A stretch of DNA of 34,979 bases from contig CAZTOB010000004.1 in the NCBI GenBank assembly GCA_964615425.1, positions 1 to 34,979 of the forward strand. The letters are read 5' to 3'. The translations under genes were made by a program, and so were the position numbers. The stretch is from CAYLVJ01 sp964615425 (GTDB lineage: Bacteria > Patescibacteriota > Minisyncoccia > Minisyncoccales > CAYTKG01). Below are positions 24,476 to 31,100 of this stretch, piece by piece (the stretch's first letter is position 1; each line of letters starts with the position of its first letter). Under the pieces are notes generated by a model, which had not been told where the DNA came from, ran no database searches, and saw nothing but the letters and a program-made list of their open reading frames with translations.

Positions 24476-25700
24476 CTTCGTAATATTTTTTGTTTTTAAT
24501 TTGTTCTGGAAAATTATCCTCACCGGATCTTTTCTCGCGCCCGTAATTCATTTTTTTCATCAAAGATGTAGGAGCGTTCCGCAAATGAAGAGGAGTAGAA
24601 AAACTTCCCTTTTTCGCCTCTTTCCTGGCTTCAAGATAAGCGTTGTAGCCAGCCCTGCTTTTATCACAAATAGCTAGGTAAATCGCCCCGTGAGCGACGT
24701 TTATCGCAGCTTCGGGCAACCCCACTTGCTCCACGGCCCGGGCGGCATTAACCGCCATCTCCAAAGCAACAGGGTCCGCCATCCCTACATCTTCTGAGGC
24801 GAAAATAATCATCCTTCTTACAATAAAGCGGGGGTCCTCCCCGCTTTCAATCATACGGGCCAGCCAATACAAAGTCGCATCAACATCCGACGCCCTCATT
24901 GATTTTATAAAAGCTGAAATAAGGTTGTAGTGCTCCTCCCCCGCCTTGTCGTAACGCAGAGGAAAGTTTTTTAAAACCTCCACAGCGTCTTTTTCTTCTA
25001 TCACGCTCCTTTCCCGCTCCATCGCGTAACTTACCACCGCTTCCAAACTATTCAAGGCTCTCCGGGCGTCCCCGGAAGAAAAATCAATTATCTTCTTTAA
25101 AGCGCCTTTTTTTATCTTCAAACCTTTTCCGCCCAATCCCCTCTCTTCATCTTTTAAGGCCCTGATTAAAATTTCTTTAATTGCTTTTTTATCAAGGGGT
25201 TTTAAAACGTAAACGGAGGAGCGTGAAAGAAGAGGTGCAATGACCTCAAAAGAAGGGTTTTCTGTAGTAGCGCCGATAAGAGTGATGACGCCTTTTTCAA
25301 CGTGGGGAAGAAGGCGATCCTGCTGAGCCTTATTAAATCGATGTATTTCATCAAGAAAAAGAATCGTTCTTTGATTCTTGAACTTTCTTGCGTTTTTAGC
25401 CTTTTCAACCGCTCTCCTTATGTCCTTCACCCCGGCGTCAACAGCTGAAAACCTCAAAAACAAGGCGTCTATCTTGTTGGCGATTATACGGGCTAGAGTG
25501 GTTTTCCCTGAGCCTGGAGGCCCCCAAAAAACAAGAGAACGCAGGTTGCCCGACTTAACGGCCTCGCGCAGGGGAGCCCCCTCTCCCGTTAACTCTTCCT
25601 GCCCGAAAAAACCATCAAAATCATCAGGCCTCATTCTCTCTGCCAAAGGAGCACTTTCTTGAATTTCCTCTTCCATTTTTCCGTCAAAAAGATCTTTCAT
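24447..25700 (-). CDS. rarA: Replication-associated recombination protein RarA (MgsA)
   Basis: 417 residues. A clamp-loader-like AAA+ ATPase acting at stalled forks. Motifs are APLAERMRPDDFDGFFGQ, Walker A WGPPGSGKTTLAR (about 59-71), Walker B ILFLDEIHRFNKAQQD, sensor 1 GATTENPSFE and the arginine-finger region LLSRSSVYVLKPL. The C-terminal tetramerisation region has MRASDVDATLYWLARM, FASEDVGMADP and NAPTSLMKKMNYG. Length is normal. It is first in the run leading to gyrB. A weak TTGAGC, 18 bp, TAAAAT promoter may overlap the preceding terminator. Confidence 0.96.
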   Translation of the reverse strand: MKDLFDGKMEEEIQESAPLAERMRPDDFDGFFGQEELTGEGAPLREAVKSGNLRSLVFWGPPGSGKTTLARIIANKIDALFLRFSAVDAGVKDIRRAVEKAKNARKFKNQRTILFLDEIHRFNKAQQDRLLPHVEKGVITLIGATTENPSFEVIAPLLSRSSVYVLKPLDKKAIKEILIRALKDEERGLGGKGLKIKKGALKKIIDFSSGDARRALNSLEAVVSYAMERERSVIEEKDAVEVLKNFPLRYDKAGEEHYNLISAFIKSMRASDVDATLYWLARMIESGEDPRFIVRRMIIFASEDVGMADPVALEMAVNAARAVEQVGLPEAAINVAHGAIYLAICDKSRAGYNAYLEARKEAKKGSFSTPLHLRNAPTSLMKKMNYGREKRSGEDNFPEQIKNKKYYEDEKKSSRMD

Positions 25701-25736
25701 TTTATCTTCTTTTTATTTTATTGTAACACAATAAAA

Positions 25737-25760
25737 GGGCTCAACTTCTAAGTTGAGCCC
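25737..25760 (-). terminator. Strong hairpin terminator upstream of rarA
   Basis: GGGCTCAACTT and AAGTTGAGCCC form a perfect 11-bp inverted repeat with almost no loop. On the minus strand it is followed by TTTTATT. It ends the transcript of the small genes at 25748-26066 before rarA. Confidence 0.85.
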
Positions 25761-25852
25761 GTGAGCGGATTTGTGACCTTTAACCGCTCTCTCTTGGCGC
25801 CTCCCCCTTGCGGGATCGTTGTTTCACCAAGCCGCTTTTTTTTGTTTTTCAT
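25748..25852 (-). CDS. Possible 34-residue basic peptide
   Basis: A short frame starts at ATG 25852 and stops with TAG inside the loop of the terminator. The peptide starts with MKNKKKRLGETTIPQGGG and is rich in Lys, Arg, Thr and Gly. It lies 34 bp after the small membrane protein. A weak inverted repeat (CCAGG...CCTGG) spans 25853-25877, just before the start. No Shine-Dalgarno site or homologue was recognised. A stop codon inside a terminator is unusual, so this may be chance. Confidence 0.25.
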   Translation of the reverse strand: MKNKKKRLGETTIPQGGGAKRERLKVTNPLTGST

Positions 25853-25886
25853 CCAGGCTTTGTCAGCGGGAACCTGGATTAGGAGA

Positions 25887-26066
25887 TTAAGCCAGCTTCC
25901 AGAAGGCAAACAGGCCCGAAACAAAAGCTATCAGACCTGTCGCCACTCCGAAGACCAAAAAGCCCGCCTCACCGGACTGAAGCGCCAGCCTGGTAAGATG
26001 GGCCATCCCCAGCATGATGAAAAGGCAAAGAAACCCTTCCATCACGCCACCCTTCCTCTTCTTCAT
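25887..26066 (-). CDS. Small two-helix membrane protein
   Basis: 59 residues, starting at ATG 26066. MKKRKGGVME is followed by a hydrophobic helix (about 11-28), a short polar turn with QSGEAG, and a second hydrophobic helix (about 34-56). Codons are all sense and the composition is membrane-like. A TTGACA promoter with 17-bp spacing ends 7 nt before the ATG and a strong terminator lies downstream, so it forms a complete transcription unit. No family was recognised. It is divergent from greA. Confidence 0.65.
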   Translation of the reverse strand: MKKRKGGVMEGFLCLFIMLGMAHLTRLALQSGEAGFLVFGVATGLIAFVSGLFAFWKLA

Positions 26067-26073
26067 TTTCTAT

Positions 26074-26102
26074 ACGATAACAGATTTAATTCTTTTTGTC
26101 AA
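26074..26102 (-). promoter_or_regulatory. Promoter of the 59-residue membrane protein, predicted leaderless
   Basis: On the minus strand TTGACA (26102-26097), 17 bp, TATCGT (26079-26074). The expected start at about 26067 leaves at most a 1-nt leader. Confidence 0.65.
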
Positions 26103-26111
26103 TAAATAAAT

Positions 26112-26140
26112 TTGAAGGAAAACTTTTTTTCTGTTATACT
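26112..26140 (+). promoter_or_regulatory. Promoter of greA, predicted leaderless
   Basis: TTGAAG (26112-26117), 17 bp, TATACT (26135-26140). The expected start near 26147 leaves about 3 nt before the greA ATG at 26150. Confidence 0.75.
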
Positions 26141-26149
26141 TCTTTTTGT

Positions 26150-26617
26150 ATGAATGATCAAAAAGAATTACTGGTCACCAAAGAAGGTCTGCGTAAACTC
26201 AAAGAAGAACTTGAAAAACTGGAAACGGAAGGCCGGCAAAAGGTGGCCAAACAAATCAACAAATCTGCTTCTCAGGGTGACATAAGCGACAGTTTTGACT
26301 ATGACGAAGCTAAAAGAGCTCAAAGCTTTTTAGAGGGAAAAATATCAGAAATGCAGGATAAGATAAGAAGGGCGAAGGTTATTGAAAAAGACACCTCTTC
26401 GGAAAAAATACAAATCGGCTCCACAGTTAAAATAAAACTCGACGGAGAAGAAGAAAACCTCGAAATCGTAGGAGCGGTAGAAAAAGACCCCGTAAACGGG
26501 AAGATCTCTTATCATTCCCCTCTGGGCGAAGCTCTTTTGGGCAGAAAAAAGGGTGAAAAGTTTAAATTTGAAACCCCAAAAAGAAAACTGGAAGTTGAAA
26601 TCCTGGAAGTAAACTAA
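26150..26617 (+). CDS. greA: Transcription elongation factor GreA
   Basis: 155 residues. It rescues backtracked RNA polymerase by stimulating transcript cleavage. An N-terminal antiparallel coiled coil (about 1-75) carries the acidic tip at GDISDSFDYDEAKRAQ. A C-terminal FKBP-like domain has IQIGSTVKIKLDGEEE, ISYHSPLGEALLGRKKGE and the closing beta strands. The usual tip is 'G D l s E N a E Y', so the Asp is kept while the Glu is Asp here. An in-frame ATG at 26096 lies upstream of the promoter and is rejected. Confidence 0.96.
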   Translation: MNDQKELLVTKEGLRKLKEELEKLETEGRQKVAKQINKSASQGDISDSFDYDEAKRAQSFLEGKISEMQDKIRRAKVIEKDTSSEKIQIGSTVKIKLDGEEENLEIVGAVEKDPVNGKISYHSPLGEALLGRKKGEKFKFETPKRKLEVEILEVN

Positions 26618-26640
26618 AAAACCCCGGACCGGGGTTTTTT
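26615..26640 (+). terminator. Terminator of greA, probably bidirectional
   Basis: AAAAAACCCC and GGGGTTTTTT form a stem around a small GG-A-CC core. The T-run on each strand serves both greA and the convergent MazG-like gene ending at 26646. Confidence 0.9.
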
Positions 26641-26645
26641 AATTT

Positions 26646-26993
26646 TTACTTCTCGTTCCAGTCTATCCTGGTTCCTCCTCTTTGAGCTTTCTTTTCGGAA
26701 AAACCGTCCGGATAACGATTTTTTAATTTTTTAATGTTTTCTTCAAGTACTTTTTCAAAGCTCCAACCGAAATGGTTGCAAATCATAGCAAGATACCACA
26801 TGGTGTCCCCTATGTTTTCCCTTACCCCCTCCGTTTGATCATTGTCGTGAAAAATAGTTTTTTTAATACAACCGGCCAAATCCCCCGCCTCCCCTGAAAC
26901 ACCCAGCCCCCAGTCAGCCAACTCCTTTTCCTTATCTTCAAACTCTTTAGCGGTTTTAACACAAAGCTCTTGATATTCTTTAAGGCTCAACAT
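26646..26993 (-). CDS. MazG-like nucleotide pyrophosphohydrolase
   Basis: 115 residues, all-alpha NTP-PPase fold. GLGVSGEAGDLAGCIKK holds the first acidic pair, and RENIGDTMWYLAMICNHFG the second (E..D), the metal-binding pattern of MazG-type enzymes. Helix 1 is YQELCVKTAKEF. The C-terminus reads LKNRYPDGFSEKKAQRG. It probably hydrolyses a (d)NTP to the monophosphate; the substrate is unknown. It is divergent from pyk and convergent with greA. Confidence 0.9.
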   Translation of the reverse strand: MLSLKEYQELCVKTAKEFEDKEKELADWGLGVSGEAGDLAGCIKKTIFHDNDQTEGVRENIGDTMWYLAMICNHFGWSFEKVLEENIKKLKNRYPDGFSEKKAQRGGTRIDWNEK

Positions 26994-27001
26994 TTTTAAA
27001 T

Positions 27002-27007
27002 ATTTTA
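27002..27007 (-). promoter_or_regulatory. Probable -10 box of the MazG-like gene
   Basis: TAAAAT on the minus strand ends 8 nt before the ATG at 26993, the same geometry as other promoters here. No clear -35 box was found. Confidence 0.4.
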
Positions 27008-27034
27008 AAAGGTTTTCAATGTTCGACCTTTTTC

Positions 27035-27077
27035 ATTGTAGCAAAAACTTTCGAAAAACTCATTTTTCCGCTACAAT
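27035..27077. promoter_or_regulatory. Inverted repeat over the pyk -10 region
   Basis: ATTGTAGC (27035-27042) and GCTACAAT (27070-27077) are perfect 8-bp inverted arms, each flanked inward by an A or T tract. The right arm contains TACAAT (27072-27077), which ends 7 nt before the pyk ATG and fits a -10 box of a leaderless mRNA. On the minus strand the left arm also reads TACAAT. The arms may be an operator or two divergent promoter elements. Confidence 0.45.
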
Positions 27078-27084
27078 TAAAATA

Positions 27085-28503
27085 ATGAAAAAGAAAACAA
27101 AAATTGTGGCAACTATTGGCCCAAGCACAGAATCTATAGAAAATTTGAAAGAAATTTTCAAAGAGGGAGTGGACTTGGCAAGGCTGAACACAAAACACAA
27201 CTCGATCGAGTGGCACCAAAAAACAGCTGAAAAAATTGAAAAGGCCTCCAAGTCAATAAAAAAAAGAGTGGCTATTATAGTTGACCTTCAGGGCCCGGAG
27301 ATAAGAATCAACGCCTTCGAAAACGGACCCTTAGAGATAAACAAAGGCGACAAACTTTTCTTCTCTTCCAAGGAGAGGGAAAAAACAGACATTGTTATTG
27401 AAAACAAGGAGGTTGTAAAATCCTTCAAAAAGGACCAGAAATTCTCCATAGATGATGGAAAGTTCGCCTTCAAGGTTAAAAACATCAAAAGAAACGGTTT
27501 CACGGCCGAATCTTTTTCGGAAGGAAGGTTGGAAAGCAGAAAAAGCGTCAATGTTCCTTTTCTAGACGTTCCCATTCCATCTTTAAAACCGAAAGATCTG
27601 CGCTTTATGAAAGCCCTTGCCGACAAGTTGGATTATTTGGCTTTATCTTTCGTCCGCAACGAAAAAGACGTTCTCGCTTTAAGGGAAGAAATAGAAAAGA
27701 TAAATCCGGCTATAGGAATTATTTCTAAAATAGAAAAGCCTGAAGCGATAGAAAACATCGATGAAATCCTCGAGGCCAGCGACGGACTTATGGTGGCAAG
27801 AGGAGATCTTGCCATCGAAGCCGGGTTCGAGAAAATACCACGGCTTCAAAAAAAATTAATTCTAAAATCAAGACAAAAGGGAAAACCCGTTATTGTAGCC
27901 ACCGAAATGCTTGAGTCAATGATAGAAAACCAAAGCCCAACAAGGGCCGAGGTGAACGACGTTGCCAACGCGGTTTTTGAAGCAGCCGATTCCGTCATGC
28001 TTTCGGGAGAAACAGCCATCGGAAAAAATCCGGTCAAAGCAGTTAAGATGATGACGAAAATAATCAAGGAGGCGGAAAAAAGCGAAACCCATTCTCCTCC
28101 TTCTTTCCCGGAAAGAAAATTGGAGTTGGACGAAGAAAGCGTCATCAAACTTGCAGCCATACTTCCTCAACTAATTAAAAAAGAGACTATGCCCCAGGGA
28201 TTTCTCGTTTTCACCAAGTCAGGACAAACTTCCTTTTCTCTTTCTTCTTTTCGCTCGAAAGTTCCCATCTTTGCTTTTACAGACAATAAAACAATAGGAG
28301 ACAGACTGCTCCTTTCTTACAACACCCTTCCTTTTGAAATGACCTTCAAAGGTCAAAAAAGAGTTGAGGAAACCATTAAAAAAGCAATCGACAAGTTAAA
28401 AAAAGAGAACAAAGTTAAAAAAGGAGACAAACTTATTGTTGTCTCCGGAGATGACATAGGAGTCAGAGGAAGCACGAATAATATAAGGGTTGCGGAAGTT
28501 TAA
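27085..28503 (+). CDS. pyk: Pyruvate kinase
   Basis: 472 residues from the ATG at 27085. It converts PEP and ADP to pyruvate and ATP. Motifs are KIVATIGPST at the start, IVDLQGPEIRIN, SKIEKPEAIENIDEI with the catalytic Lys, GLMVARGDLAIE and VIVATEMLESM followed by PTRAEVNDVANAVFEAADSV. A C-terminal domain occupies about 345-472. The usual R-x-N-F-S-H-G loop reads RLNTKHNS, so the Ser that binds K+ in known enzymes is Lys. The DTKGPEIR segment reads DLQGPEIR, keeping the Glu linked to K+ dependence. An in-frame ATG at 27019 lies upstream of the likely promoter and is rejected. Confidence 0.95.
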   Translation: MKKKTKIVATIGPSTESIENLKEIFKEGVDLARLNTKHNSIEWHQKTAEKIEKASKSIKKRVAIIVDLQGPEIRINAFENGPLEINKGDKLFFSSKEREKTDIVIENKEVVKSFKKDQKFSIDDGKFAFKVKNIKRNGFTAESFSEGRLESRKSVNVPFLDVPIPSLKPKDLRFMKALADKLDYLALSFVRNEKDVLALREEIEKINPAIGIISKIEKPEAIENIDEILEASDGLMVARGDLAIEAGFEKIPRLQKKLILKSRQKGKPVIVATEMLESMIENQSPTRAEVNDVANAVFEAADSVMLSGETAIGKNPVKAVKMMTKIIKEAEKSETHSPPSFPERKLELDEESVIKLAAILPQLIKKETMPQGFLVFTKSGQTSFSLSSFRSKVPIFAFTDNKTIGDRLLLSYNTLPFEMTFKGQKRVEETIKKAIDKLKKENKVKKGDKLIVVSGDDIGVRGSTNNIRVAEV

Positions 28504-28505
28504 TG

Positions 28506-29474
28506 TCAGTTTTTCTCTTCTAATTTCCTTTTTAGATCCTCGTTTTCTTTTTTCAACTCAACCATTTTAAGTTCTCTTCCCACCACCGCCTTTTTAAATT
28601 TTCTAAGATCTTCAAGTTTATCTTGAAGCTCTTTTGTTCTTTTCTCCACTCTTTCTTCCAGTTTTTCCTGTTCCTTTTCAAGCTGGCTCGTTCGTTCTTT
28701 TACTTTTTTTCTTAAAAATTCCTGGGCATGTTTTTCTTTTTTAACCACCTCAACCGTGTTTTTGTTGAAAAGATAACCAAAGGAAACCGCCATAAAAACC
28801 AAGGCGAAAATCAAAATTTCGTAACTTTTCCAAAAAATTTCTCTGTTGACTAAAAAAGAGAAAATAAAACCGGAAGCAGCAAAAGAAATTGTCAAGAGTA
28901 AAAATTTCAGCATGGGGCATTTTCTAAATCTCATCCTGCAATAACGACACCTCTCCCAAGGAGGCGCCTCTATAGAGCGGGCGACCAAACAATTGGCGTT
29001 AACGAAGTTAGAATCCCCGAGTTGGCTGTCAAAGCTTTTTTCTTTTTCTTGTTTTAAGCCAAACCTTTTTTTGATAAGGAAGATATAAAGAAGGGTGGCA
29101 GCACAAAGGCCGGAAAAGCCAGAAAGAAGCATAAGAAAAGAAAGAACAAGCACTAAAACCCAAGCTACCTCAGGTAAAAAACCAAGCCATACAGAAAGGG
29201 AAGAAATAACTAAGACAATCCCGCCTAAAAGACAAGCAAACCTGAGTTCACCCACGGGCCTCGGTATGGGTTTGCTCTCCTTCGCCCTCAAAAACCTTTT
29301 ATGAAATTGATAGAGAAGATTGGTTTTGTTCGGATGAATCACGCCGATAATCATAATTAAACCGCAACCGGCGGTCACCCAGATATTTCTAGTTAAAAAC
29401 CCAACAAGAGCCAAAACTCCGTAGAAAGTACGGCAGAAACGCAGAGAATTTTCATAGGTGTCAATGTTTTTCAT
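28506..29474 (-). CDS. Membrane protein with Cys cluster and long C-terminal coiled coil
   Basis: 322 residues. Four to five hydrophobic helices lie at about 15-48 and 78-135, the first part resembling DUF4395-type membrane domains. A soluble stretch with CRYCRMRFRKC (about 175-185) could bind metal. Two more helices lie at about 188-232. A highly charged coiled coil (about 240-322) ends RELKMVELKKENEDLKRKL. That last text is like the linker before a PAS or histidine kinase domain, but the protein stops there. It overlaps the ASCH gene by 14 bp and is convergent with pyk, 2 bp apart. Possibly a receptor whose partner is elsewhere, or a truncated kinase. Function unknown. Confidence 0.7.
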   Translation of the reverse strand: MKNIDTYENSLRFCRTFYGVLALVGFLTRNIWVTAGCGLIMIIGVIHPNKTNLLYQFHKRFLRAKESKPIPRPVGELRFACLLGGIVLVISSLSVWLGFLPEVAWVLVLVLSFLMLLSGFSGLCAATLLYIFLIKKRFGLKQEKEKSFDSQLGDSNFVNANCLVARSIEAPPWERCRYCRMRFRKCPMLKFLLLTISFAASGFIFSFLVNREIFWKSYEILIFALVFMAVSFGYLFNKNTVEVVKKEKHAQEFLRKKVKERTSQLEKEQEKLEERVEKRTKELQDKLEDLRKFKKAVVGRELKMVELKKENEDLKRKLEEKN

Positions 29475-29901
29475 AAGTAATTATTTCTTTAATGTCCTTA
29501 ACGGTAAGCCAAGCTGCCTGCACCCCAAACCCTTTTTTATTTATCCTTAGAGGTTTCACCTTACAGACAGAGTCAAAAAAAACCAATACGGCATACTTTT
29601 TACCCCTAACATATTCATTTATCTTTTCCGTCATATTTTCAACACCTAAATCTTTTTTGTACTTTTCTAATATTTTCCTGGCCCTATCGTCATCTTGAAC
29701 CTCGTACTGCTTAACCCGGGTTACTCTTGATTTAACTGTTACGGGTTCTCCCGAGTTTTTGAAATAAAGAATGTCTCCTTTCTTGACCTTGTCCCAGGGG
29801 CAAGCCCGTATCTTGTACCACCTTGACTCCACTTTTTTTGTTCCTTCCAAAATCTTGGGAATCAAATTCCAGGATTTTTTCATTATAGCTACGTGATCCA
29901 T
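29461..29901 (-). CDS. ASCH/PUA-like domain protein
   Basis: 146 residues. WNLIPKILEGTKKVESRWY followed by WDKVKKGDILYFKNSGEPV and VKSRVTRVKQYE is the pattern of ASCH and related PUA-like folds, small beta barrels that bind RNA or modified nucleotides. In this family the 'I l x G x K x v E x R' segment lines the ligand cleft. The rest is an alpha/beta tail ending AAWLTVKDIKEIITYEKH. It lies 2 bp after the HD-domain gene and overlaps the next membrane-protein gene, so the three form a unit. The RNA or nucleotide ligand is unknown. Confidence 0.75.
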   Translation of the reverse strand: MDHVAIMKKSWNLIPKILEGTKKVESRWYKIRACPWDKVKKGDILYFKNSGEPVTVKSRVTRVKQYEVQDDDRARKILEKYKKDLGVENMTEKINEYVRGKKYAVLVFFDSVCKVKPLRINKKGFGVQAAWLTVKDIKEIITYEKH

Positions 29902-29903
29902 AG

Positions 29904-30509
29904 CTAATTTTCTCTTTTATGAGGGCTCCAATGGTTTTGCCACCAGTCACTCGGATTTTGTCTTTTAATTTCCTCGGCCAACTTTCTTGCCAACTGTGTG
30001 TTAAGCCTCTTCTCTGCTTCATTTTCTCCCTCCTTGTTAAGGTGAAGCCAGTCCTCCGCTTCTTTGCTCCCCTGCCACATGTATTCTTTAAGAAGAATAA
30101 TCTGATCCAGGTAATCGGCGTCTTTTGCAACTTTTGCTTCTAAAGTTTTCCTCCCGTCGTATTCCCTGGAAATTTTTTTAAATTCATCTGTGTTTTTAAT
30201 GCCTTGCACCTGGTCTTCCCTTACTTCTCCCTCGAAAGAGCGGATATAAGACTTATGGAGCCAGTTTTGATCTCCGGTTCTTGCTTCTTCCAAGTCATGA
30301 AAAAGACACATTTTAACAACTTTGCCAGAGTCGGCTCCGACATTCTCAGCCAAAAAGTAACCGATAAGAGCTACTCTGAAGCTGTGAGAAGCAATATTGT
30401 CAGAAAAATCCTGCATGAGAAGAACTTGCTGATGGCCCCTTGGTATTTTTCTTAAAGTGCCCGCTTCGAAGAAAAACGAAACAAGCTTTTTTATTTGTTT
30501 CTTGTCCAT
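29904..30509 (-). CDS. HD-domain phosphohydrolase (YfbR/HDDC2-like)
   Basis: 201 residues from the ATG at 30509; the in-frame ATG at 30527 is an alternative. The HD motifs are NIASHSFRVALIGYFLA (first His), MCLFHDLEEARTGD (HD pair) and AKDADYLDQIILLKEY (last Asp). This matches the small HD family that includes 5'-deoxynucleotidases. The conserved EARTGD after the HD pair fits that group. A role in deoxynucleotide or nucleotide turnover is inferred. It is followed by the ASCH protein 2 bp away. Confidence 0.85.
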   Translation of the reverse strand: MDKKQIKKLVSFFFEAGTLRKIPRGHQQVLLMQDFSDNIASHSFRVALIGYFLAENVGADSGKVVKMCLFHDLEEARTGDQNWLHKSYIRSFEGEVREDQVQGIKNTDEFKKISREYDGRKTLEAKVAKDADYLDQIILLKEYMWQGSKEAEDWLHLNKEGENEAEKRLNTQLARKLAEEIKRQNPSDWWQNHWSPHKREN

Positions 30510-30563
30510 GTTGAGTGATAAAAACATTATCTTTATTTATCTTACAACAAAATTAGAGGGAAA

Positions 30564-30596
30564 TAAAAACCCCAAGCTGTAACACCGCTTGGGGTC
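30564..30596 (-). terminator. Terminator of the 82-residue gene
   Basis: CCCCAAGC (30570-30577) and GCTTGGGG (30587-30594) pair around a 9-nt loop, followed on the minus strand by TTTTTATTT. Confidence 0.9.
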
Positions 30597-30604
30597 TACG
30601 AACA

Positions 30605-30853
30605 CTACCCGATGTCCGGGTAATGTTTTTCAAACCATTTTCTCAGCTCCGCCTCCTTTTTTTCGTCACCACTTTGTAGCGACCAGACAAACTGTTTAAG
30701 TTTCTGGTGATACTCGGTGGACGGATCGTAGACGTCGATCTGTTGCAAGGCAACAGGATCATTGGCGTACTTCTCCCGCAGCTCGTCATAGCGCCCGGGA
30801 GAAACGGAAAGAACCTGATTAAGTTCTTTGTGATGCTTTTTGCTCAATCCCAT
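30605..30853 (-). CDS. Small hypothetical protein with strong ribosome binding site
   Basis: 82 residues, predicted mostly helical, soluble and charged, with no signal or membrane helix. It starts MGLSKKHHKELNQVL and ends ELRKWFEKHYPDIG. No family was recognised. It forms a complete single-gene unit: promoter TTGATT, 17 bp, TATTAT; a leader of roughly 40 nt; a perfect Shine-Dalgarno AAGGAGGT at 30864-30857; and a terminator after the stop. This is the only textbook ribosome binding site noticed in the window, suggesting strong expression or a different origin from its neighbours. Confidence 0.8.
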   Translation of the reverse strand: MGLSKKHHKELNQVLSVSPGRYDELREKYANDPVALQQIDVYDPSTEYHQKLKQFVWSLQSGDEKKEAELRKWFEKHYPDIG

Positions 30854-30897
30854 TCTACCTCCTTATAGCTAGGCTTCTTTTTCAGCCGAGTTACTGC

Positions 30898-30926
30898 ATA
30901 ATAACACTTAGCCTAACCTAAATCAA
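30898..30926 (-). promoter_or_regulatory. Promoter of the 82-residue gene
   Basis: On the minus strand TTGATT (30926-30921), 17 bp, TATTAT (30903-30898). The predicted leader is about 38 nt and contains AAGGAGGT 3 nt before the ATG. Confidence 0.75.
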
Positions 30927-30940
30927 TATAGTATCTCTAA

Positions 30941-30965
30941 TAAAAAAACCAGACAAAAGTCTGGT
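30941..30965 (-). terminator. Hairpin terminator, shared sequence with the tRNA-Asp terminator
   Basis: ACCAGAC and GTCTGGT pair around TTTT on the minus strand and end in seven T. It lies about 135 bp after the maf-like stop. The 27-bp block 30944-30970 is identical to 34652-34678. The rest of the space from 30971 to 31100 shows no gene. Confidence 0.85.
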
Positions 30966-31100
30966 CTTTCGAAAACTCGTCTCATAAGCAAAAGGGGTGG
31001 GAAGATTTTAAAACGATGGGATGGGGATTGAGATTAAAGAATTTGAGAAGCCAAGACTCAAGCTGGGGAAAGTATTACTACAAGTTAATCGTCTTTTGTG

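Noticed and set aside
25761..26105. A 114-residue plus-strand frame before greA
   Set aside because: It runs over the terminator, the promoter pair and the opposite 59-residue membrane protein, and has no recognisable domain or promoter.
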